The notes: a model not told the origin generated them from the sequence alone. A DNA stretch of 64,000 nt from Parus major (GCF_001522545.3 NC_031776.1:37471957-37535956), one strand, 5' to 3'. Shown: positions 57,501 through 61,906, counted from the stretch's first letter. Program-made: numbers and translations.

Positions 57501-60500
57501 ATGAAAATACTAACAGCAATTAATTTTCCTATTTTAGTGTTCACTCTTCAAGTTACTAACTTACCTTAAACATGCTCCACATAGCTGAATTTCATATTAA
57601 ATCTCACTCCTTCACATTAATGGCTTACTTTCAAATAGATTAAATATTTTTGAGAACAACTTTTGAAATTCTACTAACCACTGCACAGATAAGTGATTGA
57701 AAGTATTATTCCAAAGGGCAACATACATTTCAACAATGCTGGTCTCTTAGTAACACAGAATTACTCTGTGCATTGTCATGGGGTGCCTTTACCTTTAAGA
57801 TGGTTTTTGAGAGCTAAGGAAGTTGAAGCTGCTGGTGGCTGATGGGAGTCTTTCCTCCTGACCAATTATCAATCATTTCTAAGAACGGACAGCAGTTTTA
57901 ACCATTGAAAAGTGAGATCAACTTGTGAACACCTCCTTAAGGTGTAAAGCCAGGGCTCTCTTGTTCTCTTTGGTTTCTGGCTCCTGACGAGGTAACAGGC
58001 TCTGTCTCGGCCTCCTCCCCCCCTCCAGGCCGGACAAGGCCGCAGAGGGCGGGGGGGGAGAAATGGAGCCGGCCGGCCTGGCTGGGTTTGCAGTTTCTGC
58101 TGCTGGACTGAAACCTGACACCATGAACCCTTGCAGTTTTTCTAAGACTTTAATTCTTTTACTACCTGGATAAAACGTACAGATTACTCCTTTTTCCCAG
58201 AGAGACAGAGAGAGAGACAATCAGCATGAAGAAGACATCATAAAACCACCAAAAACAGTGAGGAAAAGAGTTAAGTTTTAGATGGGGAAGAGAGAATAAG
58301 GAGATGCTTTATCAGCAGAAATATTTTTCTGTTAAAGCTATAGAGATAGACAATAGTGTTTTGAAAAGGCTCCTTTAATTCATGACAGAGTATATTGGGA
58401 AGAATAGAGTGTTCAAAGTGTGGATTTTGAGCAAAAACTAGAATAATTGTGATACAGTGAAGTGCTGGAACAGAGTGAAGCGAAGATTTGAAGCCTTGGG
58501 GGCAATGAGCAAACTGTTTTCCAGTGAAGCTTACAGAGACAGATGAAAAGGACTTTTGCCTTTGAATAACTCATCCTTAAAAAGCCATCCCTAGACTCAT
58601 TGACCCATAACACACCTCAGAATGATGTGAAATGGGAGGAGTGAACTGATGGCAGATTTCCGGACAGCTGGCGTCAGAAAAATAGAAAGCTATAACAGAA
58701 ATAGTTTTCTTATGAGAAACTCCATAGATTAGCAGAAGACGACTTCTGTTTCTCTACAAAGACTGATGAAAAGACTGTAGCAGGAACTGGGACTGTTTTA
58801 AACACCAAAGTTCCAAAGTTTTTTGTCTCTATGTAGTCAGGTGTACAAGAGAATGGTTAAGTAGTAGGGGATAAAAGGGTTTTCTGGAAGTTTATTCTGG
58901 TGTTTTTATTCTTGTAGTTTTGTTAATAAACCTTCTTTATTCCTTTTAAGTTTTAAGCTTGTTTTGCTCTTGTTCTAATCCATATCTCACAGCAAGAAAT
59001 AAGTAATTTTTTTTAGTTACTGCTTTAAAATCACGACTTCCATTTATGTACACAATTCTCACACTGTTTTGGAACTCATTAGGGAGAAATAGGGAACTCC
59101 GAAAGAAGATTTTTTTGCTTTGACAAAAACAGCTTCTGGTCTGAGAAATAAAACTGTTGTGTTTTGTTATTTTACAAAAAGTTAATGAACTTCCCATTTT
59201 TTAAAAATTAAAAATTAAGGACCTTCCAGATCTGATAACATCAACACAGATTAGAATGTTCAGCTTAGAATGGTTTCACACACTAGTATTACTGCTTTTC
59301 ATAAAGACAAAACACTGAATTATGGTTTTATTTAGAGAAAAAGTGCTGATTTATATTCTTCCAAAGTTGCTAAGATTCTCATGAGGGTGAATGTAAACCT
59401 CCTTCCAGAGGCAATTTACTTTTCCAATGCACCTTCTTATTTTCAGCAATGGGTGAATAAGAAGAAAGCAAATAAAATATCTGTTTACTTGATTAGAATG
59501 CTTTAATTATTCAGGAACTAGTGCAAATTAACCAATTAAACTAACAGTATGTGATATATTTCACACAGGTGCTTTGTCTTTTTGACCTGGGAATATGCCA
59601 AAATAATTTACTTGCACTTTTATGTCCCTGGCAAAGCTTAAAGACTACCAGTCCTAACTTAACACATATCACAGGCACCTGACCTCAGAGTATGCAATCA
59701 AGTTTACTGCAGAGACTACTTAATAGACTAAGAGATTGCTGCAAAGAAAATAAAGAGATGAATTGGGCTAAAAAGAACCTCTCTAATCTCATGCATTAAG
59801 ATGCATTACCTTCTCTTAGTAAGAATAATTGCTCATTCTTAAAAACTTATTTTATTAGATACTAGAAAAATGCATTTTTAAATTTGAAGATAATTCAATT
59901 ATCTGTTTAACAGATGTTGTTGGGTTTTTTTAAAATATCACAGGAGTGAAGAATGCCTCAGCTTAGAACTGGCTAAGTGTATAGTCTATCTTAGCTACAG
60001 AATATCTTGTAAATTCAGGACATGCCATAGATCATTTAGGGAAAAAGGATCTTCAGCTGGCTGGCAGCATAAACACTTCCATGCAACCTTTTCAGATTGG
60101 ATACAACAGTAACCAAAGTGCAGTGTGTCAGCAGAAAAACATACTAATAAATGAAACTGATGGGATATTATTGATAGTAAACTACATTCCAGCACGGTTT
60201 TGGGATGAAAAGGTGTCCGTGAAAAATTATATATGTTCTTAAACATCAGATGCAGCCAGACAATCAAAAAAAATCAAAATATCGAAAAAAAAATGAATGC
60301 TGGTAATTACTATCAACCTTTTTAACTCTTAGCTATCAGACAGAAATTAAACTTTTTTTTTTTTTTTGATAAAAGAGAGAACAGAACTTTTAAAAGGCCT
60401 TTAGTGAAGAACTACCTGTGTTTTCAAATTAAGAACAAAACGAACAGTTTAGTATCTTTATGACATTATTCATCTGCTTCAGTCTTACTGTATATTCTGG

Positions 60501-61904
60501 CAGACCAAATACATATCCTATAAATGCACAGAAGGTTAACAGGAGATATAGAATTACATGATGTAATATGTGCACGGCAAAAGCAGCAAGAAGAAGGTAA
60601 ATGAGTTACAGGAATCTTCAGGTTAGGACTGTACATTCATAGCCATAAGGAAATTAACTCCTGCTACATTCTAGGAACCACCACAGAAAACCATTTCAAG
60701 TGGCACGGGCTAACAATTATAGACAAAAAATTCTTTTTGAAATGAATTTTAGTGGGGTACTAAAAAATGAAAATGAAAAACTTTGTTGTTTATTCCAGAA
60801 GAGTTAAGAATTTTCTGGCTTTAGAGAAATTAAAATAAATAGTTGAGATATAACCCTAGGTCTGCAGACATTCTGGCTTTAGCTTCTTGGGACAGCTGCA
60901 AATGAACAAATGCAGCATGGATTTGACAACTTGGAATCTACTCATTACTTATCATCAAGCTATATCAGTTTGGAGAATATATTTTTGCTCACTCTGCTGC
61001 AAGAACAGTTTTTTCTGAAAACAGGGGATTACCACAAATTTAAGCTGAAAAAACTTCCTATTTACCGTTCGTACCATGTAAGAATTGGGCTAACAAAAAC
61101 AATGTTCTCCAAAAAAATATGTTTTCCGAAACTGAAGTGAGAAACAGCAGGGAAGAGTTTACCATTTGTTCTGTGGGTGATATATGCATCATTCAGCTGA
61201 AATAGGAGTTTTAACCACAAAAATGAGATTCTTGCATGGAGAAATCTTCCATATATATTTCTGATTCAAGGTAAAGATATTTCACTCTAGTCAAGATTAT
61301 CTAAGACTGTGGCATTGTTATATTTATCTTTTCCATTTCAAGCTCCACTACAGGAAACCACTCCTCCAAATGTAAAACTACAGTATGGGCTGGGCTTAAA
61401 TGCTGAGAATATGATGTGTACTCAAGAAGCTGATTATTACAACTTAATCTGAAAGTGGCATAGTGTTTGCTAGACGAACCCTTTATTTGATCCCACTTTC
61501 AAGGCAGCCTTGCAAACTGAATTTTTTTTCTACACTTTAAATAGGCAATTTTCAATTAATTTCATTCCTTCAGTAAGTACTATGTAAAATGTATTCACAG
61601 CAAATGAATGTCACTTGGCAAAACCAAAAAACCTCAAACATTTTTCTTGGATACATTTGTGCAACCTTATTACATCTGACTTGTAATAATAATTACAAGT
61701 GCCAACAAACACTAAAATTACATTGCAATATAGACTTGAATCATTTTTACCACATGTGTTGATTGTGGAGCTCAGTGTCGCAGCTCCAGCAGAAAGGCCA
61801 CCTTTCGATACTTCTGAAGTTACCGATGGTGTCGAAGACGCTGGAGTGGAGGCAGCTGCAGTAGAGGAGACTGATGATGACGTTAACCGCTCTCCAGACT
61901 CCAT
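3409..61904 (-). CDS. BAZ2B: BAZ2B, chromatin remodelling subunit and histone reader (35 coding exons, composite)
   Basis: Nuclear protein of the BAZ/WAL family; family members pair with the ISWI ATPases SMARCA1/SMARCA5 in nucleosome-remodelling complexes. The spliced model has 2159 codons plus stop. Approximate domains: Ser-rich and acidic N-terminus (1-670), TAM/MBD-like (683-766), AT-hook-like GRPP motifs (786-789, 807-810), coiled coil (833-1023), DDT (about 1026-1100), WHIM-type segments (about 1109-1205, 1308-1355, 1671-1721), PHD finger (1925-1973), bromodomain (about 2061-2159). The protein matches BAZ2B rather than its paralogue BAZ2A through most of its length, as I remember the two. 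All 35 junctions have AG acceptors and GT donors and the summed length is a multiple of three. Human BAZ2B is about 2168 residues. A mammalian N-terminal exon between exons 1 and 2 was not found. Untranslated 5' exons are not identified. Confidence 0.96.
4744..4887 (-). CDS. BAZ2B: BAZ2B exon 34, bromodomain N-terminal half
   Basis: 144 bp, residues about 2061-2109: MILSELETHEDAWPFLLPVN, then PGYKKVIKKPMDFSTI, including the WPF shelf and the P-M-D motif of bromodomains. Acceptor tttcttcag/CATGAT, donor GGACA/gtaagt, phase 2-2. Confidence 0.97.
5391..5432. repeat. TG/CA-rich simple repeat
   Basis: Interrupted alternating purine-pyrimidine tract (tgtgtacacacacacac, tatatacacac) in the intron between exons 34 and 33. 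The 648-bp intron shows nothing else. Confidence 0.75.
5536..5798 (-). CDS. BAZ2B: BAZ2B exon 33, basic linker between PHD and bromodomain
   Basis: 263 bp, residues about 1974-2061: ASGQTLKIKKLQIKGKK, a Lys/Arg/Glu-rich middle with AGETEDEDSATTS and RGKTDPKKRKMDEN (probable nuclear localisation signal), ending KKPKRDGDSKDLAIC. Acceptor ctattgtag/GCAAGT, donor TGCAG/gtaaag (phase 2). Confidence 0.95.
6474..6620 (-). CDS. BAZ2B: BAZ2B exon 32, PHD finger
   Basis: One complete PHD finger in a single 147-bp phase-0 exon (49 codons, 1925-1973). It has all eight zinc ligands in C4-H-C3 order: YCQIC, LCDGC, CHTYC, WFCPAC, with GDNEELLLL between. In BAZ2 proteins this finger recognises the unmodified N-terminus of histone H3 (family knowledge). 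Acceptor tgaattacag/TACTGC, donor GCAAAG/gtaagg. Confidence 0.97.
6621..8339. other. Intron between exons 32 and 31
   Basis: 1.7-kb intron holding a short TA/CA tract near 6973-6993 and the SINE described separately. The rest is AT-rich unique-looking sequence. Confidence 0.6.
7261..7386 (-). mobile_element. tRNA-Ile-derived SINE with CR1 tail (TguSINE1-like)
   Basis: Read on the minus strand, the element starts with a tRNA-like head: AGTTGGTTAGAGCA (A-box region), CCAAGGTCATGG (anticodon arm side) and GGATTCAATCC (B box, plus-strand 7340-7350), followed by GTATGGGCC resembling the tRNA-Ile acceptor end. It then passes into a CR1-type 3' end: GGACTCAATGATCCTCATGG, GTCCCTTCAAACTCAG, ATTCTGTGATACC. 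This head-plus-tail structure is that of TguSINE1, known from songbirds. The copy is diverged and its 5' end appears truncated, so it is not a functional tRNA gene. Confidence 0.8.
8340..8475 (-). CDS. BAZ2B: BAZ2B exon 31
   Basis: 136 bp, residues about 1879-1924: TEEDIAPGLRVWRRALSEAR then SAAQVALCIQQLQKSIAWEK, ending SIMKV immediately before the PHD finger. Almost identical to mammalian BAZ2B. Acceptor tttaatgcag/AACTGA, donor AAAGTT/gtaagt. Confidence 0.96.
8862..9172 (-). CDS. BAZ2B: BAZ2B exon 30, with alternative 5' splice site
   Basis: 311 bp in the long form, residues about 1776-1879: GWLCPEPASERDDLVYREHK, a variable Gly/acidic stretch, then DNPLDIAVTRLADLERNIER. A good internal donor CGAAG/gtatct at 8966-8961 lies just after the LERNIERR helix. 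Using it removes 105 bp (35 codons, YLKSPL... to the end) in frame, because both ends leave phase 2 and exon 31 begins with A. The human reference protein, as I recall it, resembles the short form. Acceptor ttgacatag/GGTTGG, long-form donor GACGG/gtaggt. Confidence 0.93.
10070..10230 (-). CDS. BAZ2B: BAZ2B exon 29
   Basis: 161 bp, residues about 1722-1775: (V)AIIDINENEDNQVTRDVVEN then EQAMEMDLAILQQVEDLERR, an acidic segment followed by a coiled coil that continues the WSD region. Acceptor caaatgcag/TTGCTA, donor GTTAAG/gtaaaa. Confidence 0.95.
10700..10855 (-). CDS. BAZ2B: BAZ2B exon 28, WSD/WHIM3-type segment
   Basis: Residues about 1670-1722: (E)MQYGWWRITDPEDLKSLLK then a basic helix LRGIREKALQKQIQKHMDYI. 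The GWWRI-x-DPE motif and following helix are the WSD segment of BAZ2 proteins. Acceptor cttgatttag/AAATGC; the later internal cag at 10851-10853 is rejected because it would break the frame set by exon 27. Donor GGATG/gtatgt. Confidence 0.95.
11013..11289 (-). CDS. BAZ2B: BAZ2B exon 27, linker with NAGNAG acceptor
   Basis: Residues about 1578-1670: QMKTGLPIMGLQFCGWPTG, a Ser/Ala-rich stretch and KPVDYPNPKPIPE. The acceptor reads ctctgtagCAGATG, a tandem TAG-CAG pair. Using the first AG gives QMKT; using the second drops Gln and starts the exon at 11286. The first is used here. Donor CAGAAG/gtaagt, phase 1. Confidence 0.94.
11801..12465 (-). CDS. BAZ2B: BAZ2B exon 26 (largest), Ser/Pro-rich linker
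   Basis: 665 bp, residues about 1356-1577. Starts LEEIAKEKEKLKKEES, then FLQKPGSFSKLSKLLEVAK, NDQLLKTLTEKSRQWFSLLP, and a Pro/Ser-rich part ending GLSPFALSPLQ. The helical SRQWFSLLP block is conserved in BAZ2B; the rest is mostly disordered linker between WHIM segments. Acceptor acctttttag/GTCTAG, donor CTGCAG/gtaaat. Confidence 0.95.
12466..14786. other. Intron between exons 26 and 25
   Basis: 2.3-kb AT-rich intron. No repeat family or coding sequence recognised. Confidence 0.6.
14787..14931 (-). CDS. BAZ2B: BAZ2B exon 25, WHIM2-type segment
   Basis: Residues 1308-1356. Reads QQSQYRKKLFEASHCLRS then MMFGQDRYRRRYWILPQCGG, the highly conserved GxDRxxRRYW core of WHIM2/WSD regions, ending MESGEG. 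Acceptor ttaaaatag/CAACAA, donor GTGAAG/gtaaga (phase 1). Confidence 0.96.
16149..16211 (-). CDS. BAZ2B: BAZ2B exon 24 (63 bp)
   Basis: 21 codons (1287-1307), phase 0-0: DDGDQAVSVEELEKQIEKL then TK. Acidic start followed by a short coiled coil. Acceptor tgattatag/GATGAC, donor ACAAAG/gtgaga. Confidence 0.94.
17801..18044 (-). CDS. BAZ2B: BAZ2B exon 23, basic segment and poly-Asp tract
   Basis: Residues about 1205-1286. Starts LRIIHAKKTGKRD, then a Gly/Pro/basic stretch with PGRKRRRK (probable nuclear localisation signal), a run of seven consecutive Asp (SDYDDDDDDDSDD) from GAT/GAC codons, a Glu/Asp-rich piece and KKGKK. The middle is unusually GC- and CpG-rich for this gene. Donor GATGAG/gtgggg is not ideal but the next exon continues as in other BAZ2B proteins. 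Acceptor gttccaag/GCTTAG. Confidence 0.93.
19404..19435. repeat. (AAAAT)n microsatellite
   Basis: About five to six tandem AAAAT units, nearly perfect. Confidence 0.85.
22419..22437. repeat. Poly(A) run of 19
   Basis: Homopolymer A on the plus strand. No flanking retroposed sequence or target duplication was recognised, so it is listed as a simple repeat only. Confidence 0.8.
23150..23224 (-). CDS. BAZ2B: BAZ2B exon 22
   Basis: 75 bp (about 1180-1205): (S)EIDKNIDYMSNLRRDKWMVEG then KLR, continuing the helical WHIM-type region. Acceptor ctttgacag/TGAAATTG, donor CGGAA/gtaagt, phase 2-2. The intron to exon 23 is 5.1 kb, the longest in this half of the gene. Confidence 0.95.
24634..24848 (-). 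CDS. BAZ2B: BAZ2B exon 21, DDT tail and WHIM1-type region
   Basis: Residues about 1109-1180. Contains GINRDNVSEILQIFMEAHCG and a helix SVLAFLVNELACSKSVV resembling WHIM1 motifs of BAZ/WAL proteins. Acceptor tctttttag/GCTAAA, donor GTAAG/gtaaga (phase 2). Confidence 0.95.
25611..25865 (-). CDS. BAZ2B: BAZ2B exon 20, DDT domain
   Basis: 85 codons (1024-1108), phase 0-0. Contains FSDCLMVVQFLRNFGKVLGF, the signature of the DDT domain, and continues through SVLQEGLLNIGDSMGEVQDL. DDT domains are three-helix bundles that, with the WHIM segments, contact ISWI ATPases. Acceptor cttgccag/CCTTTC, donor TACAAG/gtaaaa. Human BAZ2B has a very similar sequence. Confidence 0.96.
26613..26753 (-). CDS. BAZ2B: BAZ2B exon 19, end of coiled coil
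   Basis: 47 codons (977-1023), phase 0-0: EKERLKQEKRDEKRLNKERK, then a Leu/Glu-rich helix and KKPNEDMCLADQK leading into the DDT domain. Acceptor attctcttaag/GAAAAA, donor CAGAAG/gtaatg. Confidence 0.95.
26754..29178. other. Intron between exons 19 and 18
   Basis: 2.4-kb intron containing a perfect inverted repeat (separate entry) and a short TG tract near 27582-27596. No coding sequence or known transposon recognised. Confidence 0.6.
28015..28050. repeat. Perfect 16-bp inverted repeat, 4-base loop
   Basis: Left arm TTAGATACAAAGAACA (28015-28030), loop CGTT, right arm its exact reverse complement (28035-28050). It would fold as a perfect hairpin on either strand. No matching repeat family recognised. 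Confidence 0.9.
29179..29244 (-). CDS. BAZ2B: BAZ2B exon 18, coiled coil (66 bp)
   Basis: 22 codons (955-976), phase 0-0: ERERRRQHMMLMKAMEAR then KKAE. Strongly conserved Met-rich helix of BAZ2B. Acceptor cttcaatag/GAACGG, donor GCAGAA/gtgagt. Confidence 0.95.
30416..30448 (-). CDS. BAZ2B: BAZ2B exon 17, in-frame microexon (33 or 27 bp)
   Basis: A phase-0 microexon reading ELERHRLDM, plus VW if the downstream donor gtatgt at 30415-30410 is used. An alternative donor gtatgg at 30421-30416 would stop after DM. Both keep frame; the first fits the donor consensus better, so it is used here. Acceptor tttctaccag/GAGTTGG is good. Too small for ORF-based gene finders. Some BAZ2-family transcripts appear to join KHQ straight to ERERRRQH, so it may be alternatively included (from memory). 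Confidence 0.82.
30698..30742 (-). CDS. BAZ2B: BAZ2B exon 16, coiled coil (45 bp)
   Basis: 15 codons (929-943), phase 0-0: EKEMRRQQAVLLKHQ, an exact family motif. Acceptor ctattgaag/GAGAAA with a short tract, donor CACCAG/gttggt. Confidence 0.93.
30951..30980. repeat. TA/CA microsatellite
   Basis: atatatacac followed by an almost pure AC tract, in the 628-bp intron between exons 16 and 15. Confidence 0.85.
31371..31436 (-). CDS. BAZ2B: BAZ2B exon 15, coiled coil (66 bp)
   Basis: 22 codons (907-928), phase 0-0, starting AKKKKKEEAANAKLLEAEK. The long Lys run could serve as a nuclear localisation signal. Acceptor gtgcacag/GCAAAA, donor ATAAAG/gttagt. Confidence 0.95.
32155..32220 (-). CDS. BAZ2B: BAZ2B exon 14, coiled coil (66 bp)
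   Basis: Exactly 22 codons (885-906), phase 0-0, starting EKIKRIQQIRMEKELRAQQ. Amphipathic, highly charged helix. Acceptor atccttgtag/GAAAAA, donor TTAGAG/gtaaaa. Skipping would keep frame. Confidence 0.95.
34150..34545 (-). mobile_element. CR1 LINE 3' fragment, antisense
   Basis: Plus-strand text shows the usual antisense CR1 order: GGCTGAGTTTGGGAGGG, GGTGACTCCACAGCCTCCC, AAGTGTTTCCTAACATTCAG, CTCCTCTTCTCCAGGCTGAA. Matches the avian CR1 3' region at moderate divergence; boundaries approximate. An A-rich tract follows at 34575-34605. Confidence 0.85.
34791..35520 (-). mobile_element. CR1 LINE 3' fragment, antisense (longer copy)
   Basis: Begins with the antisense CR1 terminus ATCATAAAATCATAGAG, then GGGAGGGACCCATCAGGATC and AAGTCCAACTCCTG, and later TTCTTCTCCAGGCTGAA, TGTTCCCCAGGACTCACCAG and GGGCAAAGATGTCCCTCC. 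About 700 bases of CR1 3' end; the left boundary is the true element terminus and the right one is a 5' truncation. Confidence 0.87.
35715..36095 (+). mobile_element. CR1 LINE fragment, sense
   Basis: Sense CR1 blocks in order: GGGGCTGGAGCGTGTTCAGA, GAGCTGGGAAAGGGGCTCAG, GGACAGGACAAGAGGAAATG, GATATTAGGTAACATTTCTG, CTGTCCAGGGCAGTGGGGGA. It lies about 200 bp from an antisense CR1, so the two form a loose inverted pair. Confidence 0.85.
36273..36334 (-). CDS. BAZ2B: BAZ2B exon 13, coiled coil
   Basis: 62 bp encoding (A)IMAAEEKRKQKEQIKIMKQQ (about 864-884). Charged heptad-like helix. Acceptor tttgttag/CTATTATG, donor CAACAG/gtaaac. Only 114 bp of intron separate it from exon 12. Confidence 0.95.
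36449..36541 (-). CDS. BAZ2B: BAZ2B exon 12, coiled coil
   Basis: 93 bp encoding EIARQAAQIKLLRKLQKQEQ and then ARAAKEAKKQQ (about 833-864). Highly charged, Ala/Leu-rich helix. KLLRKLQKQ repeats the KLLRKLQAQ at the end of exon 11, suggesting an internal repeat. Acceptor ctgttacag-side AG at 36543-36542, donor CAGCAAG/gtaagt. Confidence 0.95.
37471..37681 (-). CDS. BAZ2B: BAZ2B exon 11, end of TAM domain and two AT-hook-like motifs
   Basis: Residues 763-833. Begins GVQWCLLKEEEVIPRIRAMEG, then two basic motifs: RRGRPPNP (784-791) and RRKGRPPNV (804-811). The GRP cores are those of AT-hooks, which bind the minor groove of AT-rich DNA. It ends DTKLLRKLQAQ, entering the coiled coil. Acceptor aattaaaag/GGTGTG has a weak pyrimidine tract; donor CACAAG/gtaaga. 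Confidence 0.95.
37682..42380. other. Intron between exons 11 and 10
   Basis: 4.7-kb AT-rich intron with no recognised transposon. A CATA-type simple repeat lies at 41944-41990. Open frames here have no splice context or similarity I recognise. Confidence 0.6.
41944..41990. repeat. (CATA)n-like simple repeat
   Basis: Interrupted CATA/CACA units (catatgtatcaacacatac, acacatacatat). Confidence 0.7.
42381..42482 (-). CDS. BAZ2B: BAZ2B exon 10, TAM/MBD core
   Basis: 34 codons (729-762), phase 0-0, reading YLSRNGIMDISRDNFSFSAK then GVGDFYEARDGPQ. Completes most of the TAM/MBD fold. Acceptor ttttttcag/TATCTC, donor CCGCAG/gtatcc. The intron to exon 9 is only 266 bp. Confidence 0.96.
42749..42857 (-). 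CDS. BAZ2B: BAZ2B exon 9, TAM/MBD core
   Basis: Encodes about residues 692-728: the WQRETRIRNFGGRLQGEV strand region and APCGKKLRQYPEV, diagnostic of the BAZ2 TAM/MBD-like domain. In BAZ2 proteins this domain binds nucleic acid and lacks strict methyl-CpG selectivity (family knowledge). Acceptor attactctag/CTGGC, donor GTAAAG/gtacat. Confidence 0.96.
43409..43469 (-). CDS. BAZ2B: BAZ2B exon 8, start of TAM/MBD domain
   Basis: A 61-bp exon encoding GISKRRRVADERELRVPLDYG (about 672-692). KRRR could act as a nuclear localisation signal; the remainder begins the TAM (methyl-CpG-binding-like) fold. Acceptor gttttag/GTATTTC, donor TTATGG/gtacgt. Confidence 0.94.
43470..45838. other. Intron between exons 8 and 7
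   Basis: 2.4-kb intron. Contains a short TAAA tract near 43620-43645, a GC-richer unassigned stretch at about 43900-44400 and a CR1 fragment near its right end. Confidence 0.6.
45545..45755 (-). mobile_element. CR1 LINE 3' fragment, antisense, diverged
   Basis: Shows CACCCAGTCCAGCTTTCC, TGAGGGGGACTCTGCCACAT, CCTGGGATGGCTGTTCAATG and a degraded AAAATCTTGAACATC block, the antisense CR1 3' order. More diverged than the 34-36 kb copies. Its right edge is only about 80 bp from exon 7. Confidence 0.75.
45839..46132 (-). CDS. BAZ2B: BAZ2B exon 7, acidic then Ser-rich
   Basis: Continues the acidic tract as SDSNSESDTEGSEEEDEDD (residues 574-671), then a Ser/Thr-rich stretch containing AHSTPLNLQVAK and PAVFLGTG, both BAZ2B-like. 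Acceptor tttaaacag/AGTCTG, donor CACTGTG/gtatct, phase 1 at both ends. It leads directly into the basic segment before the TAM/MBD domain. Confidence 0.93.
47297..47897 (-). CDS. BAZ2B: BAZ2B exon 6, low-complexity region with Asp/Glu run
   Basis: About 200 codons (374-574). Starts EQYKQTFPAAQLKKQ, includes the well-conserved NPFLTNALLGNHQPNGVIQ, and ends in an almost uninterrupted Asp/Glu run (about residues 548-567) encoded by GAT/GAC/GAA repeats. Acceptor atttctttag/GAACAA, donor CAATCAG/gtggtt (phase 1), an acceptable but not ideal donor. The Asp/Glu run varies in length between species in this family. Confidence 0.94.
49350..49545 (+). mobile_element. CR1 LINE 3' end, sense
   Basis: Sense CR1 terminus: GTGCCCAGAGCAGCTGGGG, CTGCCCCTGGATCCCTGTG, GGCCAGGCTGGACACTGGGG, CCCTGCCATGGCAGGGCTGG, GGTTCCTTCCAACCCAGGCC, ATTCCTTGATTCTAG. 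It reaches the normal 3' end of the family and is 5' truncated. Confidence 0.88.
49965..49990. repeat. (TA)n microsatellite
   Basis: About 12 TA units followed by CACAC. Confidence 0.88.
50096..50494 (-). CDS. BAZ2B: BAZ2B exon 5, Gln/Ser-rich
   Basis: 133 codons (241-373), phase 0 at both ends. Begins VLMHSGVTDTK and includes SQQKQPQVLSQQLPFIF, a recognisable BAZ2B stretch, ending RAKR. No folded domain is apparent. Acceptor attttgcag/GTGCTG, donor AAACGG/gtgagt. Confidence 0.94.
51192..51401 (-). CDS. BAZ2B: BAZ2B exon 4, Ser/acidic tract
   Basis: Exactly 70 codons (171-240), phase 0 at both ends. It begins KPRKKAVESSS, continues as a Ser/Asp repeat, then a run of Glu encoded by repeated GAG/GAA codons, and ends in a basic HHKSKNK. 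Such Ser/Asp/Glu tracts are typical CK2-type phosphoacceptor regions of chromatin proteins (general knowledge, not shown here). Acceptor ctggtag/AAGCCC, donor AACAAG/gtataa. Confidence 0.94.
51402..54162. other. Intron between exons 4 and 3
   Basis: 2.8-kb AT-rich intron. Holds an inverted repeat plus ACAGT-type tandem repeats near 51791-51880. No coding sequence or known transposon recognised in the remainder. Confidence 0.6.
51791..51880. repeat. 13-bp inverted repeat followed by tandem TACAGT-type units
   Basis: Perfect arms TATGAGCTGTACA (51791-51803) and reverse complement (51806-51818) around a 2-base loop, then repeated GTACAGTAAT / ACAGTAATATACAGTTTT units to 51880. The TGTACA core of the palindrome recurs in the tandem part, so the block probably grew by local duplication. 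Confidence 0.85.
54163..54356 (-). CDS. BAZ2B: BAZ2B exon 3
   Basis: Encodes residues 106-170, a Ser/Thr/Gly-rich disordered stretch ending in the basic segment TDKIKDK. Acceptor catctttag/GAATAAATGG, donor GATAAG/gtaaat. The residues around NQEQSKVQLLD agree with vertebrate BAZ2B; the Ser/Thr-rich part is less conserved. A 378-bp intron separates it from exon 2. Confidence 0.93.
54735..54896 (-). CDS. BAZ2B: BAZ2B exon 2
   Basis: Encodes residues 52-106, opening with EWWRTADTHS and containing a Pro-rich FFPPLLGIP segment that matches the BAZ2B N-terminal region. The acceptor follows a good pyrimidine tract (ggttcag/AATGG) and the donor is AAAG/gtaatg. Phase is 1 at both ends. In mammals the residue before the EWWR motif comes from a preceding cassette exon; here the first base of the Glu codon would come directly from exon 1, and frame is kept. 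Confidence 0.94.
55572..55985 (+). mobile_element. Avian endogenous retrovirus LTR (solo or fragment)
   Basis: Starts CTGTCCTGGTTCCAGCCAGG then ACAGGGTTAATTTTC, a hallmark 5' segment of bird LTRs. Later blocks TTGTTTTCTTATCTCATCTC, CTGTTTCCAGGAAACTGTTC and CTTATCGTGACC resemble the 3' part of the same kind of LTR. No gag, pol or env coding sequence flanks it. Ends are approximate and no target duplication was confirmed. Confidence 0.7.
57775..59000 (+). mobile_element. Probable solo LTR of an endogenous retrovirus, ~1.2 kb
   Basis: Begins TGTCATGGGGT, a common start of bird LTRs. It has a CpG-rich centre (57965-58095) and a 3' part with AATAAA at 58925-58930 followed by a T-rich, GT-containing stretch and TCTCACAGCAAGAAATAAG, which looks like an LTR R-U5 region. 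No retroviral coding frame adjoins it. The 3' boundary is uncertain and no target duplication was confirmed. Confidence 0.6.
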
Positions 61905-61906
61905 AT
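61751..61906 (-). CDS. BAZ2B: BAZ2B exon 1 (first coding exon, start codon)
   Basis: The acceptor ctcttccag lies only two bases before the ATG at 61904-61902, so nearly the whole 5' UTR must come from upstream non-coding exons. It encodes residues 1-51, beginning MESGERL and rich in Ser, Thr and Ala, like the vertebrate BAZ2B N-terminus. The start is chosen because it matches the family start and the exon opens right there. It ends ACATGTG/gtaaaa in phase 1, compatible with exon 2. Confidence 0.93.

Larger units (their letters stand above)
54897..61750. other. Intron between exons 1 and 2, 6.9 kb
   Basis: Largest intron in the window. It contains two avian LTR-like blocks (separate entries) and otherwise AT-rich sequence, with a T run at 60353-60367. 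I looked on the minus strand for the N-terminal exon known from mammalian BAZ2B (starting around GHLFRTAG and ending before the EWWR motif) and did not see it. Confidence 0.6.

Noticed and set aside
57918..58220. Minus-strand 100-residue open frame
   Set aside because: Lies inside the LTR-like block, follows its CpG-rich core and has no recognisable domain or splice sites.
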